In this document: piece after piece, positions 1 to 13,400 of the stretch
How positions within the stretch are numbered: position 1 is the stretch's first letter
Layout of the letters: every line of letters starts with the position of its first letter
NCBI RefSeq assembly: GCF_041260155.1
Contig: NW_027248277.1
Location: forward strand, 4,882,410-4,946,409
Source: Ptychodera flava
Taxonomy: Eukaryota; Hemichordata; Enteropneusta; Ptychoderidae
Length of the DNA stretch: 64,000 bases
Reading direction: 5' to 3'
Translations under genes and position numbers: made by a program
The notes under the pieces: generated by a model
Told to the model about the DNA's origin: nothing
The model's database searches: none
Seen by the model: the letters and a program-made list of their open reading frames with translations, nothing else

Positions 1-1384
1 GCAATTTTTCTCATTTTTGGTCAAAAAAATTGTTTCTCAAAATTTACCAGTCTGATTGCTTTGATATTTAGTAAACCGGTTCTTAGGGTTTTTGTTAATA
101 AGATATATTGAAATTAAGTTGAAATCCGGAATTTTGAATTTTTGGGGCAACTTTGTGAAACTGTCAGTTTTACTGGGATATCTTTTATTTTGTATTTTTA
201 AGATTTTTTTTGGTAATTTTATACCTACTGGAACTAAGAGTATATAATGTGGTGATTTAGTAAGTATTTGATATGGTAAACTGTATTTGGTGTTGAAATG
301 CGGTAAAAAAATCCTGGCAGATTTTGAAAAAATTCCAAACAAATGCCAATAAAAAATTCAGCCAGAGAAGGTTTGACAAAAAGAAAAGGTGGGAGAGTGG
401 GGAAAAAAGAATGTACAATGGATCGGATAAAAAAGATAATGTACCTCATCGATCTTCCAGACACCGTCCCTTATCAAATGGTCCACCCCGATGTATTTTT
501 GTGCGCAATTAACCATGCAGTGTATTTTAGTTTAAGATGTCAAGTTAGGTAAGGATTTGAAAGGAATAGTCAAGTTCACCACAGTTTAACTTTATCTCTT
601 GTGTCATCATCCTTGTGTAATTGGTTAAGTTTGTAAGTTGTTCCAGATGTGGATGCACCAGCTGTTCTGGAAGAAAATATGTTTACTTTTCCCTGTAGAG
701 TTTCTGAGTTGATGATTGTATGTTGAAATATCTCCATGTATCTGGTGTATGGGCAAAGTGTAAACATTGGTTGCATGTTATGTACAGGTATTTCAGTCTA
801 TGTTAAATATTGTAAATGAAAAATCAAGAACAGTTTACTGTGTGCTTGTAAAAGATAACATATTTGTCAATACATATACTGCCTTGCAGATTGATTGTCT
901 TAAAGATTATCACAGAAGTAGAAAAGGAAAAGAAACTAATCAAATTGCTGTAACATATTCACTCTCAGTGCCTGTATAGGCCTATACTTAACTATTTCAT
1001 CATAACATTCAGCTGTTGTTATATCTTTATCACTCTCCATGGGCCAAGGCAAACTTGGGGTCAATGTCATCACTCTGTGCAGTCTGTGTATGTCAGTCTG
1101 TCTGTATATGTATGTCCATGTTTCATACAATTGTTGACTTGTTTTGATAACTATATGGGAGCGAACAGTGATGTTGTCACTTTTCTCACAAAAGATTACT
1201 TTGGCTCAAAAACTGAGCAACAACACCTCATTAGATGTTAAAGTCCTAACTGGTGTGGCTCTGGACTGTTTACTTCAGCTTTCAATATCTCTAAATTGTC
1301 AAATCCAAGCTGTTCAGTGATTGGTTGATGAAGGATCTTTTTGTTTAGTTAGAGTTATTGAGAGCCTATGAAATGGTCCGGATT
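1..1384. other. No gene recognised; 3' flank of DCST1-like gene
   Basis: AT-rich sequence downstream of the DCST1-like stop codon. It may hold that gene's 3' UTR, but I see no convincing AATAAA close to the stop on the minus strand and no supported coding region. Confidence 0.4.
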
Positions 1385-1456
1385 TCATTCCATTTCCATG
1401 TCACTTGATGATGTACTGTCATCGGAATCTGGTGGAGAACAGGCATAACAGACCTC
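1385..1456 (-). CDS. DCST1: DCST1-like terminal exon
   Basis: Acceptor CTTGTCAG|GAGGTC in phase 0. Encodes EVCYACSPPDSDDSTSSSD and ends MEMEM-free at GAA TGA. A CxxC, the last pair of the RING, followed by an acidic, serine-rich tail fits the DCST1 C-terminus. The exon with the earlier RING cysteines was not found between 1456 and 4494. Confidence 0.65.
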   Translation of the reverse strand, partial: EVCYACSPPDSDDSTSSSDMEME

Positions 1457-4400
1457 CTGACAAGAGGATAAGAAATACAAAGTTGCTATTCACAGAAACA
1501 AATTACATTTAAAGTACAAATAATATATATTTCTGGATTTCTCTATGAAATGCATTGGCAGTAGCTCAAAGTTAGTTGCCAAGGGGAGATCGTGATGCAC
1601 TGATTCGGTTCTGTGTGTATCACACGTTGGTCATGTGATCAATTTTAGCTAATTACCATTTTGTGTTAAATGGTTGCAATGATCAGGTGACCAGTTTCAG
1701 CTAATTATTAAACTTGACATTTTTTGTTGAATGGCTGCTGAATATCTTCTGATCAAATTAAATAATGTAACCCAATTCAGACGTCAGAATAGTATGACAG
1801 AACCCCATGGCCTTGGAGGGCACTCTGTGGCGTTCCGAAGGTATTTCCCGAGGGATACGGTGTATTCTGCCGCCAGTACTTTTCCGAGCGAAGCGAGGAA
1901 AAGTACAGGCAGAATACACCGTATCCCTCGGGAAATGCCTTCGGAACGCCACAGAGTGCCCTCCAAGGCCATGGGGTTCTGTTATTATTACATATGTTCC
2001 CCAATTTCGTCGATCGCCATCGCAAAAAAACAGCTAATCACGACACGGCCTGATTGCATATAGATTCTATATAGTGCGCATTGATATGCTGTCAATGAAC
2101 TTTTCATCAGCTGTGAGCTCACTGATTGGCTAAGGGAAAACTTTCTACTATTCATATGCAAATATTTGATGCAGAGTACCTCGTTCACTATATCACTGTA
2201 TTTCCATCTCGACTGAGACAACAAAAACAGACACAAACAAAGACGTTTCAGGACAGAAATCTTAAATATTTTAAATACATGTGAACAAAATTGGTATTAA
2301 GAGTAACAAGATCATTGTAATAAAAATAGAATGACTGAAACTTCCAAATTGTACGCGAAATTAGACTAATCGGAGTCCGAGTACGGCTGTCAGATCTTTG
2401 AATGTGAAGTTGAAGACTCCTCCGGTGATTTGAGAATAGCACGGGTAACTGGTTTTGAACTTGCTGGCTACACCATTGCAAGGATTGCGAAGTACTGATC
2501 GCCGCGTTGTCGGAGGAGCCGATCTATCACATTTGTCTTTGCCGTGGCCGACACGGGTATCGCTTGTCGATGTGCTCGGCCCGGGTGCTCGGTCACGGCA
2601 CGGTCCCTCTATCACGGACCGAGGTCACGGGTTGAATTTGTCATCAACCCCACTCAATATTACTCATTTGCCGTTGTTGATCTTCGTAGGCGAGTTATTT
2701 GTGGATACCGATCGCGAATGTGGCTCATACTTTTCGTCGCTGTTTCTCAGCTTTCTGTACGCTGACGTAAACTGATAAGATTTACGTCACCGTCGTGGGT
2801 CAAGCTCGACTGGTAGAAGTTTCCGTTGTTATTGTCCGAAGCCAGTCGTAGTCACAGTATTTTGTTCCGTCCGTGCCGAGATATTAGTTTCACTTCGATA
2901 ATAAAATTCTGATTCCAAATGTTCAAAATAAATACAGTTCTGCCAATCCGCTTAAATATTTATTGTTGTTCAGGAGCCGGCAACAATATTACCGATAGAA
3001 AGTAGTACGGGATAATAACTAATTTGCATAATTTAGCGTGGAAATAATTTCTTAACCATGGTTTTCTATGTAAACATTTAATGGCACAAGACCTGTTTTT
3101 GAAACGCTTTGAAGTTGATAAAACACGTGAAATACTTTGCTGAAAGCAAGCAATTAGTAAAATATTTAAAAGTAGTGATAATTAGCTCAATCAAAAGCTA
3201 AAATACTTAGAAAAGTGTCAAAATTTTTGGAAAATGCAAAAAATATACAGGGACTATATTATCTCTGTCTGTGAAAATACCAACTTTATTTCGCTGCCAA
3301 CAAATTGGTAATCTGTGGTACATATGCAATAATATGAAACAATCATTTTACCGTAGAGTTTCATTATTGTGATATAGTTGACTATACATAACATATTCCT
3401 GCTACTTTTTGTGACATTCATAGACCACATATTACATTTCAAGTAATTTTGCATACCTTAGGAAGACTGGACTAAATCTTTCTTATAACAATTGAACCTT
3501 CTTATGGAGCTACTACAACTTTATGAAACAAGGGAACCCCTAGCATTATGGCAATTTGTAAATTTGTTTTGTGTGGGTGCAGCAGACTTCTCAGTCATGC
3601 ATCCTTCTATGTTTCATAACCTTTATAGACCCACCTTTATCCTCCACCTGTACTTCTTCCCAATACACTCTACAGTGTTTCATTACCTCTATTGACCAAC
3701 CTGTATGTATTCCCAACACTCTCTGCAGTGTTTCAAAACCTTTATCCACCCACCTGTATGTCTTCCCAACACTCTCTGCAGTAGGCCATGTTACAGTTCT
3801 CAGATTCACAGTGATGTGTGTTGGCATCCTCTCTTTCCTTACAGATCAGGAGCGTTTCTTGCCAAGTCCAAGCAAAGTCAAACAACAACACAGCTTTGGA
3901 AAACTGTATCGGAGTGATGTCAGTATGCTGTGATCAGCCTGGATTGAAATATTGGGAAATGAAATTGGTGTATCTCAGTTAGCTTTACATATTTCCAATA
4001 TTTTTGAATTGCCTTACCATACTGCTCGATTGTGTTGTTGAGAAATAAAGTGAAATGAAATAAAGTATAATTTTCAACTACAATTGTTCTTGCAACCATT
4101 TGTGAGTTCACTATGTTTACTGACCTGAAAGGGAACAGTATTACCGTTTTGGGGCAAAAAGTATCATTCTGGTGACATAAACACAAAAATGTTAATGACG
4201 AACTCAAAATGTGGGGATGTTGTAAACAAAAATAACTATAAGTGTAACAGGAACTGAAAGGATGTGATACTGGAATAATAGTACAAACGTTAGCAGATTA
4301 GCCACTCTATGTCTCAGACTGAAAGATTCTGTTGTGTGGGGGCGCTCCAGGACTAGAGCCAGAGGTCCTGGAGCGCACTCACACATCTTACTCTTTCAGT

Positions 4401-7400
4401 ATATCCACGTCTCGCATAATGTATGTCTCAAAATTCTGTTAATTACGATTTCAGTCCAAACAAACAAACAATCAAGGGTACTGGGATACTTACCTCAAGA
4501 TTTTCTTCACGTGCCAATCTTCTGACCTCTTTCTGCATATGTTTTAGAAAACCAATTCGTTTCTTCAAGTAGTCATTGTACAGGAATAAAATTCGTTTCT
4601 TTTCTCTCTGAAATATAGTAAAACGTAGTAATTGAAAATACACTGGGGCCTTTATTCACCAGTTTGGTATTCGAGTTGAAATCTCAATCAGCCACTCACT
4701 CCATTCCCATTTCCCGTAGTATTGCAGATTTTCCTTCCCATGCACATTCAGATTTGACAAAGAACCATACGCAGTGTGAATTGTATGTCGTATCAATCAT
4801 TAAAATTCACCCATTTCCACCGTAAATCTGTAGCAGGCAGAGACAATATTTGTAGCAATTAATGAGTTACAACAAAAAACAAAGTTTACGACTCAGATCA
4901 TTAAAAAATAATTACGTACCGATCTGATTAAATTTTTGTGACTGATCAGAATATAAATCTTGAATGATTGGCCTAGTTGTTCAGAAGTTTCGTGGATTTT
5001 GAAAGTTCAATGTTAACGTGTTTATTACTGCATTGTCTTATATCGCTAGGTATTACTGAGAAGTCAACCAATATTAGGAATGATACGTTGCAATAAGACA
5101 TGAAATGATAAATACGAATGACGGGGGTGTAAAAAGTGCATCTCAAATCACAGGGTGCTATGGAATGTGCCTGTTCGAAATCCAATCAGAAAACCGTGAA
5201 TACATGTATGGAACGTTTATCTTGATTCATGCTGTACTTGCCATGTAAACAGGCCATGTTACAGTTATTGGACTACATACCTTTGGGTAGAAGTAAGCAC
5301 AGATAACACGACGCAGTCTCAGGCCGTAGGCTTCCAGATAGAGGAGGAACCAAACTACGAACCAACATCCAAATATGAGATACAGAGTGGAAGACGGAAG
5401 ATGTGAGGATATGGTAAACAAGCTGAAAAACAAAACAAAAATTAGTGGTTTCTACAAAGAAAACTTCTCATTTGATTTTCTCTAGAATATTTGGAGTATC
5501 TTGACTAGTCACGCTTGGAAAACCGTTTCTCGTTGTTCAATATGTTGAGATAATATAATGAATTTCCTTGGTTAGGCTTGACACACAGGTCAAATGCTGA
5601 GAAATTTAAGGTGAAAGTCATTCGGCGGTGGCGCCTATCGACAAGATCATCGTGTGAATAGACAAAAAAAAATGCTTACCGACACGATGATCGTGTGAAT
5701 AAACCAAAAAAATGCTTACCGACACAATGATCGTGTGGATAACGTGGTTTTCTTACCTATCCAAACGATGGTCGTGTCAATAAGACAGTTTTCTTACTTA
5801 TTTGCACGATGATCGTGTCTATAAGACGCATTTCCCGCATATTTGCACGATGATCGTGCGAATACGCAGTTTTTCTTACTTATTTGCACGATGATCGTGT
5901 CTATAAGACGCATTTTACGCTTATTTACACGATCATCGTGCAAATAAGCGGAAAATGCTTCTTAAAGACACGATCATCGTTTTGATAAAGAACAACAATA
6001 CCGACACGATCATCGTGTAGATAAGAAAAACAAACGGATAATCCACACGGTGATCGTGTCTATAAGAAGTATTTTCCGCTTATCTGCACGATGATCGTGC
6101 AAATAAGCGGAAAATGCTTCTTATAGACACGATCATCGTGCAAATAAGCGGTTTTTCTTACTTATTTGCACGATCATTTTGCTTTTCCTGAAACGTCCTT
6201 TTTATAGTTTTTTTACATCTCAAGACTTTAATTATCATCTCAATTAGAAAATTTGAATATGAATTGAAAGAGAAAATATGTTTCTTAAAAAAATATGGGC
6301 GTACTCGGTCTGGTCATGGAGTTAGGAAGGTTTGCATGTTTGGGTGACTATGTCCGCGACTCAATGGCGACTCTATCCCTACAGCGTGCAACCCCCTAAA
6401 TTACATATAAATAAGCTGAATGCAAAAAAAAGTACGCGCGACGTTTCAAACTTGACGGCCATCTTTTATCCTGGAAATGTCGCAAACGAGTGATGGTGAG
6501 TTCCATACATCGGCTGTGTACGTACTGTGTGTACTAGTATGGCGCTTTGCTTGAGGGGTTTGTCAGTTTGACTCAAAATTACTGGCAGTGGATCGGCGGA
6601 GATTGTCAAATGCAATGAATTTAGCGAGAAAATAGCAAAAATAGGAAAGGAGAGTAAAAGAGCGAGAAGGGAAAAATTACAAAGTAACTGACAGAAAATA
6701 AAGAGGGAAAAAAACACGTGGCTCCGGCCGCGAATCGAACGTGCACCTCCTGAGGCTGGCTTCCATCGTTCAGATGTGATCACTCTGCGTTCCCGATGTG
6801 CCAACGGGTTATCGATGCAAACATTGGAGAAAATAAGCAACATAATTAGAAGAAGTATTGTTGTCTCTTTCAAGCTGCGATTTTGTTTGTTATGCTCTCT
6901 AATTCAATTTTTTGGCAGTTTGAGCCTCGGAAACGTGAAATATTGAGATCGCGAACAAGATTTCATTGGTGGTTTATTATAAAACGGCAGTGGATTTTAG
7001 CAAGCGATGCCAGCAATTCAATTGTCAATTGAACACGTGGGCCTAAGGCTAAATTATGGAGAACACACTTTTTGTCACACGAGGAAATTTTATTTCAGCT
7101 CGAAAGCCGTACATTTGAGACCACTTGATAACGCAAAATGGTGACATAAGTGTACAATTTGCATTTGATCGCAAATTATCATGATCGTGTCGCTAAGTTG
7201 CTTTTTATTCCTGCTTACCGACACGATCATCGTGTCGATAGCCACAACGCATTCGGCGACCCATACTTCACTCAGAAGCCACATAAAAACAAAAAAAGAG
7301 CAGGGTATAAAATACTCTAATAAAAACACAACCATGGTAATATTTTTTGTCCGAGTCGGTTGAACGTTTGCTGATGAAGAATGAGAGAGATTTTAAACTT

Positions 7401-10400
7401 GGCTATTGTTGTAAGCGGTAGATGTAATTTGAATGTTTATTCCCTGTAAGGTCCATACCTGTATTGGTGGAGACACTGTCAATGGAATGTTCACTGTTGA
7501 ACCCTGACAGCATCGTACGGAACAAGTGTGCAACAGCGCCATCACCATAAATCCGCAATCGAATGGCATGGGTTCCTGATTATGAAGAAATGACGTCAGG
7601 TATCACCAACTACACATTGCGATAACTCTTACAGCATTTGGCCGACTGCATGTGTGCATGTTTATCGAGCGAACTATTGAAACTGTTTAATATTGTTTGT
7701 ATCTGTGTCACAGACGTACAAGCGAAAGTGTCAGACTTGCTCAGCATTAACTTTTCACATTTTCTCTACGCATACACTATGTCTAGGCAGAATCGATGGC
7801 CCACATTAATTTATCAGAAAAGTTTTAACTACATTTCTACATTTAAAATAATTTTGTTTGAATATTCTCTGATCTGTCTTACCTTGACTATCCCTGGCTA
7901 TCAATCTTGCCTTTCGTTCATTAAAGTTTTGTCGCGAACTGATGCAAATGTCGAGACGCAAAATGTCAAATCCTCGCTCAGTATGCACTGTGACTCGGCC
8001 AGTCAACCTTTCAGTCTATCATTCTGTCTGTCTGTCTGCCTGTCTGTCTGTCTGTCTGTCTTTACATCAGTTTTCATCGATCAAGTTTAAGATAACTTAC
8101 CTTGCAAAGTGATGGTGACTTGACTGTGTCTGGAGACGATATCAAGAATATGGTAAAGTAGATAGTCGAATATTGATACGATAATTGATATCAAGATGTT
8201 TAGAAACACTATCAAGGTTCCACGCATCTGTGGAGAAAGAGCGAAATCAGAGTGTTACATGAAAAACATGTTTCAGGCGTAAAGAAATATAAGCGTCCAG
8301 AAGAGACATTGGTTGTTGATCTGTAGTGCCACTCTGTCATCAACATCATGGTCGTAGTCGTTGTAACCTCCACAAATGTAATAATCTCCACAATTGTAAT
8401 AAAATGCACCCATAAATGTAATATTGCCCATAAATGTAACAAAAATCAACCATAAATGTAATAAAAACACCAACCACAAATGTAATAAATGGTAACCATA
8501 AATGTAATAAAAAAATCACCCATAAATGTAATACTTATCAACCATAAATGTAATAAATCTATTTTGTCGTTGCAATTGAGGAATTAGCCCTTAAATAGTG
8601 ATCTATGTAATAAGGAAAGCAACTCCACACATTATTCATTTCTTAATTGTTTGCGTTTAGTGTGTTTTGCATATTTGAAAGTGTATTTTACGATTTCCCT
8701 ATTTTGTGTACAGAACTGATTGGCCATGGCTACACACAGCTGTAATCTGAACGTAAGTGCAGTCTCTACTCCAGAGTGGGGAAGACTGTATAACACTACG
8801 ATTCTTTAACGCCGTTTTTTTTTTCGAAAATTGCCGTACTTTCTTAATCAATCGCCTCAAATTCGTCTTCAGTGGATAAATTGTGTGGAATAATCAATAG
8901 ATTGTCTGTATTCCTATGTTGTCCCACTTGAAGTTTGTTCCTTCACTAGGGATGCCAGGATGTCTAATTTTGTTCTACTGTGTTCAAGGTAGTGTTCGTA
9001 TTGTTTTTTACTAGATTGAAATATATGTTCTCGTCAACATGTTTTGTGTCGTTATTTTCTGTTATAAGGTTTTATATTTCTCTGTTATTTGTTCTGAGTC
9101 ATCTGTCATAAAGTTTGTGTGGTATCACTGGTTGACGAGTTATTTTGACGCTTCCTTATTATGTAATTATCAGTGTCTAGAACTGCTGTTCCACTTCCAT
9201 TATCTAACGGTTTGATCAGTACCTCACTGTTTTGTGATAGCGTTCTCAAAGTATTCTATTCCGTGTTTCGGAAAGGAAACCTAGTTTCAGGAAAGTATGC
9301 AATAACATTACACTAGTCTTATTAAAGTTATTATTTACTCAGGGCATTGATAAACAAATGATCACATATGCAAGTTCAGGTTTATTACATTTATGGTTAA
9401 TTTGTTTATTACATTTGTGGTTGCAGGTTGTTACATTAATGGTTGACTATTTTATTACATTTATGGGTGCATTTTATTACAACTGTGGTTGATATTACAT
9501 TTGTGGAGATTATTACATTTGTGGAGGTTATAGTCGTCGTCGTCATCATCATTATCATCATCACCGTTGCCTGAAAATGCTTTTCAACCTCGGCCAAGTT
9601 AAATATGCGTAACCATTCGATGCTGTACTCACAAGTTTTGTCTTTTCGACGGCGATTAGTGCAAACTTTGTCGGAACTATCAGTTCGGATCTTTCTGCTT
9701 TCTTTAGCGGCATCAGTGTCCGTTTATTCTGTTCGTAAAAAAGATACTCTATACATTATCGAATGAGGAAATAGACTTAAAAACAGAAAGTTGGCGCGAT
9801 CCGGATCGGGGAAAGATTTCTTTTAACACGATTGGAACTAATTTGGTATAATTGGATATTCATATTTTTCCAATTTTTCAAAAGTGTTAGGTGCCGTACA
9901 AATTACTCATAAAAACAAGTGTGTAACGTAAAAAGAAAAATTGATGAGTTTACATTTTCAGATTCATCGACACCACTTCACCATCTTATTTTCCCAAATT
10001 AGATCCAATCGTGTTATATAGAAAAATAAACTATGCCATCTCCTTTCCTCAGACGGAGATCATCATATGCTATAGAAAACAATAAATTTACTTCTGGTAC
10101 TTTTCAAATTAAAGTTACGATTGTTACTAGTCATGCAGTTTTTATCATTCAATTATGCAGCGCCAATTTTATCAAAGGCGTCAAAATTGCTTCTGATTTA
10201 TTGAAACTGATTATGGCGATGAAGAGAAAGAGAATTGAGCCATTCTACATATTTGCCCTCAATACCTGGTCTTTTCGCCTATCTTCAATTCTTCTAAAAT
10301 ATGACGTCATATAGACATTGTCGAATGTTATTTCACCCGTATAGTGTTTGTTGTAGCTATGGGCACTAAAACATATGAATAAAGAAGGATGAGTTTTATA

Positions 10401-13400
10401 ATGAAGCATTTCCAATGATAACTTTGGCCAAACACCGCTGACAATAAATCAAGTGATATTCTTTAATATGGTACTTAATCTATATAAATCTAGCAACTGC
10501 ACCAAGCTTTTCAAATAGTAATAAAAAATCCTGGCCCGTACGTTTCATCATCAACCTCGCCTTACCTCACCGCCATGATTTTGCCCAAACTCATTGTTGT
10601 CAATATTGAGATTGAGGACTGGGCTGACAGGGAAATAAAGATGAATAGGTTACAGAGACATCTTGATGTATGAAAGGTTTCTGAAATATGTATTGATAAT
10701 TTTAAAAAAATGTCAAAGAATTCTAGACGGAACACCTTTTTCCCAAAGTCTTACAAGTTAATGCGCTGTAAGTTATAAATATGCCATTGTTGTTTGCTGT
10801 TTGTTGCCTCTATGTAATTTTTTCACAAAAATCGCTAAAAATTCGATTCGACTTGTGATGTAAAAAGACTGTTCGTGATGGCATCTAAAAAGACAATTAC
10901 ATTTCAAAGAAGTCCTTGATTGCATTAAGTTTACTCAACTCTTTTACAAGCCTGAAGCCCGGTTAGCTCAGTCGGTAGAGCGTGGGACTTTTAATCCTAA
11001 GGTCAAGGGTTCGACCCCTTAGCGGGCGATTACATTTTTTTGTAGATACACGTCATCGCATGATGTATCAACGAGTCAATACACATAAAGAGCATTGCAG
11101 TTCCACTGCTAATCCCTATGTGCAAAGTAACTACTGTACTTTTATTGTGTATGACCATCACTGCAAATTTCTTGACAAGTGTAATTTTTTGACACCGCAA
11201 AAACCACTCATTTTTTCAAGTTAAATTTGTCATCTACATTATGTTTGCCTATTTTTCTTCAAATTAGAAAGAACGCTTTATGAAAGGATAGGTGCATGGT
11301 CCATAGCAAGAAATCTACGTCAGTACTAGTAATACAACCGTCGCGCCTGTCTTCTGAAATTCTGCTCTGCGTCTCGTCGCACCATAGACAGATAGAGGTG
11401 TGTAGATACGCATGCAAGAAAAGAAACCAACTGACTATGCAGACCATGACATGCCATATTCCGCGTTCGATTTTACTTTGACAATTAGCAAGTTCATGTA
11501 TCACGTAACCGTTCATCGTTCCTTACCATTGTCAAAAATCACACCTGATACTTAATTTGCTTCAGAAACGCTCGTTTTGCGTGATTTTCGGCCGAGTTTG
11601 ACAGACACGTCGCCAAAATATAAGCGTGAGCAACATATCTACACACGTCTATGGTACGTCGAGGCGCAGAGCAGAATTTTAGAAGATAGGCGACTGTGGT
11701 ATTACTGTAAGTGACTTAAGAACAGGTGAATCCTCGACAGGGAAGGTGGGGGCTAACTCTGTGGACTTACAAACTAGATCTGTGTCATCATAAATCTTTA
11801 CTTTGCATCATGGTCTCCTTGGTATGAAGCAACTTCGTTTTTAACTATAACTATTTCAAATAATTACGTTCAATTTTCATAATAAAGGTAAAGACAGGAC
11901 TTGAAAACTTCGTTTGCTCCACAAACTTCGTAATGAGTTTACATAAATGGAGGATTGATAAAATATGGAATATTACGATCCAAATTTTTGTACCGAGATA
12001 CAAGTTACCTCAATCAAGAATTCATACATCACAAGGAACAAAATTGCTATAAGGAAATTCCAAGATCAACCTTCATATGCAAATAATTTCACAAATGATT
12101 TCACAGCTATTTTCCCGCTCAATGTGTTCATTTCAGGCAAGCGTCATTTTATTGGTGGAAATATATGTTTGCTTAGCGCACAACTCAGCTTTCTTGTAGA
12201 CAACCCCTGCCAAGATGAACTCAATTTACTCCGTCATCCATTAATTATTTTATTTAATGTTACAATTCAAACATAACCTACAAAACAACAGAGTTGAACC
12301 ATGTTGTGTAAAAGATCAAACAATGATCACGTCTGTACTATTAGTTTGCCGCAATAGCAATGTCTACCGTGGCCGAAAACGACACCAACCCTCTTCAGTT
12401 TGTAATTGCGTCGTTCTGTTTGAGCTGCGTCGTTCTGTTTTGATCTGCACTCTTCAGTTTGTGATTACGTCGTTCTGTTTTGACGTGCGCTCTTCAGTTT
12501 GTAATTGCGTCGTTCTGTTTGACCTGCGTCGTTCTGTTTTGATCTGCGTCGTTCTGTTTTGATCTGCGCTCTTCAGTTTGTAATTGCGTCGTTCTGTTTG
12601 AGCTGCGTCGTTTTGTTTGACCTGCACTGTTCAGTTTGTAATTGCGTCGTTCTGTTTGAACTGCATTGTTCTGTTTAATTGTCGCTCTTCAGTTTGTTTT
12701 GATGTAATAGAGGGAAAGCAACTCTACACATTGTTCATATCTGAGTTGTTTGCCTTTTCTGTATGATATATATTGTGTATATTTGGAGTGTGTATCATGT
12801 TTGATTTGGTTTTATGTAAAGTGTTGATTAGCCATTACGAAAGTAATAAAGGGAAAGCAACTCCAAATATCGTCCATACCTGAATTGTTTACGTTTTGTG
12901 TATGATTTTGTGTATGAGTGTATCATATTTAGCTGTTTTATGTAAAGGGTTGATTAGCCATGGCGAGACGTACCCGTAATTTACGTGTCTTGCTGTTAAT
13001 CCGCATTAGAGCGGAGAGACTAACTTTACACTGCGATCCTTTGAAGCTACGTTTCGAAAACAGAGTTTTCTTCATCATTTGCTTAAAATTCATTTTTTAT
13101 TGATGAGACATGTTGAATGACTATATTTGTTAATATGTTGTTCCACTGAAGTTTGTGATTCAAGGAGGGAAGCTACGTCTACGGTTTGGTCTTGCTGTGT
13201 GTATGCACATGTGTCAGAATGCGAGCTATTGTAGCTTTTGTGAAGTCTGGCATTTATAAGTGTATCGCATACTTCTGTTCCTTCTATATGCGATTATTGT
13301 TTGCTTTTGGAACATATTTTTAGTGTTTCATCTTTTTCAAGTTCACTCTAGCTTTCTATACGTCTTGTTTGATTCTTGTCGTTTCGATGTATAATGTATT

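Larger units (their letters stand above)
5628..7249. mobile_element. 1.62-kb foldback element with palindromic tandem ends, 9-bp TSD
   Basis: Bounded by a perfect 9-bp direct repeat CATTCGGCG (5619-5627, 7250-7258). The ends are inverted: CTATCGACAAGATCATCGTG on the left and its near complement on the right. The left end carries an array of CACGATGATCGTG palindromes; the right has two more. The interior lacks a recognisable transposase and contains a tRNA-like sequence. The 9-bp TSD is typical of the Mutator-like superfamily (inference). Confidence 0.75.

Noticed and set aside
1731..2063. Mirror-image open frames on both strands
   Set aside because: Produced by the 184-bp palindrome; not coding.
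3843..3903. Exon-like segment (minus) after the REKKR exon
   Set aside because: Good borders, but the encoded residues do not resemble the RING and it leaves in phase 1, which does not match the terminal exon.
5640..6175. Possible CRISPR-like array of regularly spaced palindromes
   Set aside because: Eukaryotic context; spacers are not unique and the units vary. It is the terminal array of a foldback element with a 9-bp duplication.
6466..6873. 135-codon minus-strand frame with a hydrophobic start
   Set aside because: Runs through the tRNA-like sequence and foldback interior; no recognisable domain or splice partners.
7638..8090. 150-codon plus-strand frame
   Set aside because: Ends in the TCTG microsatellite, overlaps DCST1-like intron sequence and has no recognisable domain.
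8364..9530. Simple palindromic satellite explanation for the ATAAATGTAAT arrays
   Set aside because: Exact inverted ends, a unique interior and a flanking 9-bp duplication indicate a discrete inserted element.
9735..9765. SFDNV on the minus strand just before the RTLMPL exon, resembling the expected FDN-YI motif
   Set aside because: Followed at once by a stop, in a different frame from the exon, and with too few residues before RTLMPL. Probably coincidence.
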